This document shows, piece after piece, positions 63,891 to 64,000 of a DNA stretch of 64,000 nucleotides. This DNA comes from Amylostereum areolatum (taxonomy: Eukaryota; Basidiomycota; Agaricomycetes; Russulales; Stereaceae), in contig SAXG01000013.1 of NCBI GenBank assembly GCA_012932865.1, forward strand, positions 62,001 through 126,000. The letters run 5' to 3'. Below the pieces are notes generated by a model, which ran no database searches, had not been told where the DNA came from, and was given only the letters and a program-made list of their open reading frames with translations. How positions within the stretch are numbered: the first letter of the stretch is position 1; every line of letters starts with the position of its first letter. The translations under genes were made by a program, and so were the position numbers.

Positions 63891-64000
63891 GAAATCACAA
63901 TTTTTACGCTGCGCAGCTGGATCCTGCGCCAGCGGTCTATAGGGCTAAATACAAGGGCAGGGGTGGGTGAAAAAATCATAATTTTTCTCACTGCGCGGCT
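63891..64000. repeat. Short direct repeat at window end
   Basis: GAAATCACAATTTTTACGCT with GCGCAGCT (63891-63918) recurs as AAAATCATAATTTTTCTCAC with TGCGCGGCT (63972-64000), each after a GGGG-rich lead. It may be part of a longer repeat beyond the window. Confidence 0.55.

Noticed and set aside
1..64000. tRNA and rRNA genes
   Set aside because: I looked for GGTTCGANTCC-type B boxes and clover-leaf ends by eye on both strands and saw none convincing; a covariance search was not possible.

Overview
The window looks like basidiomycete (probably Agaricomycete) nuclear DNA. Its host genes have 50-60 bp introns with GT(A/G)NGT donors, and the recognisable families are ones expanded in mushrooms and their relatives: a BTB/POZ protein, a DUF6535 membrane protein, a DUF6532 protein, a CK1-type kinase homologue and an EST1/SMG-like protein. 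More than half of the window is transposable element or repeat, so this is a gene-poor, repeat-rich region.

Layout. 1-533: 5' part of a BTB gene (minus). 0.9-4.7 kb: fragments that look coding but that I cannot name. 5.0-7.3 kb: DUF6535 gene (plus) with one frameshift. 8.3-15.4 kb: a complete non-LTR retrotransposon (LINE, minus) with poly(A) tail and a 14-bp target-site duplication (TSD); its ORF2 has four in-frame stops and a solo LTR. 15.7-17.3 kb: CK1-like kinase homologue (minus) that has lost both catalytic aspartates and has a second kind of solo LTR inside exon 1. 17.8-20.4 kb: EST1-like gene (minus) with two premature stops. Its start codon lies 10 bp from the 5' LTR of a Ty3 element (20.4-24.9 kb, plus, called T1-A here). 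T1-A is cut in its reverse transcriptase by a complete Ty3 chromovirus (24.9-32.4 kb, minus, called T2). 32.4-34.1 kb: no clear gene. 34.1-41 kb: very GC-rich DNA with proline/arginine-rich ORFs. 41-48.7 kb: several weak multi-exon candidates and a DUF6532 gene. 48.8-50.9 kb: a T2 fragment, a 25-N assembly gap and a T1 fragment. 51.7-55.6 kb: minisatellites, a MITE-like element and a hairpin. 56.6-63.7 kb: a complete but indel-ridden T1 copy (T1-B, minus) with TSD ATGGA.

Functional picture. In both Ty3 families the retroelement machinery is gag, then pol in the -1 frame, with the gag stop inside the same T5-GA string. T2 has an intact 1391-residue pol but a broken gag. The T1 family has a roughly 400-codon open frame before the first gag methionine; it contains no ATG and is split by an amber codon found in all three copies. 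The host genes between 15 and 20 kb are damaged by point changes that fit C:G to T:A transitions, and by LTR insertion. All gene calls come from reading the sequence; no database search was possible.
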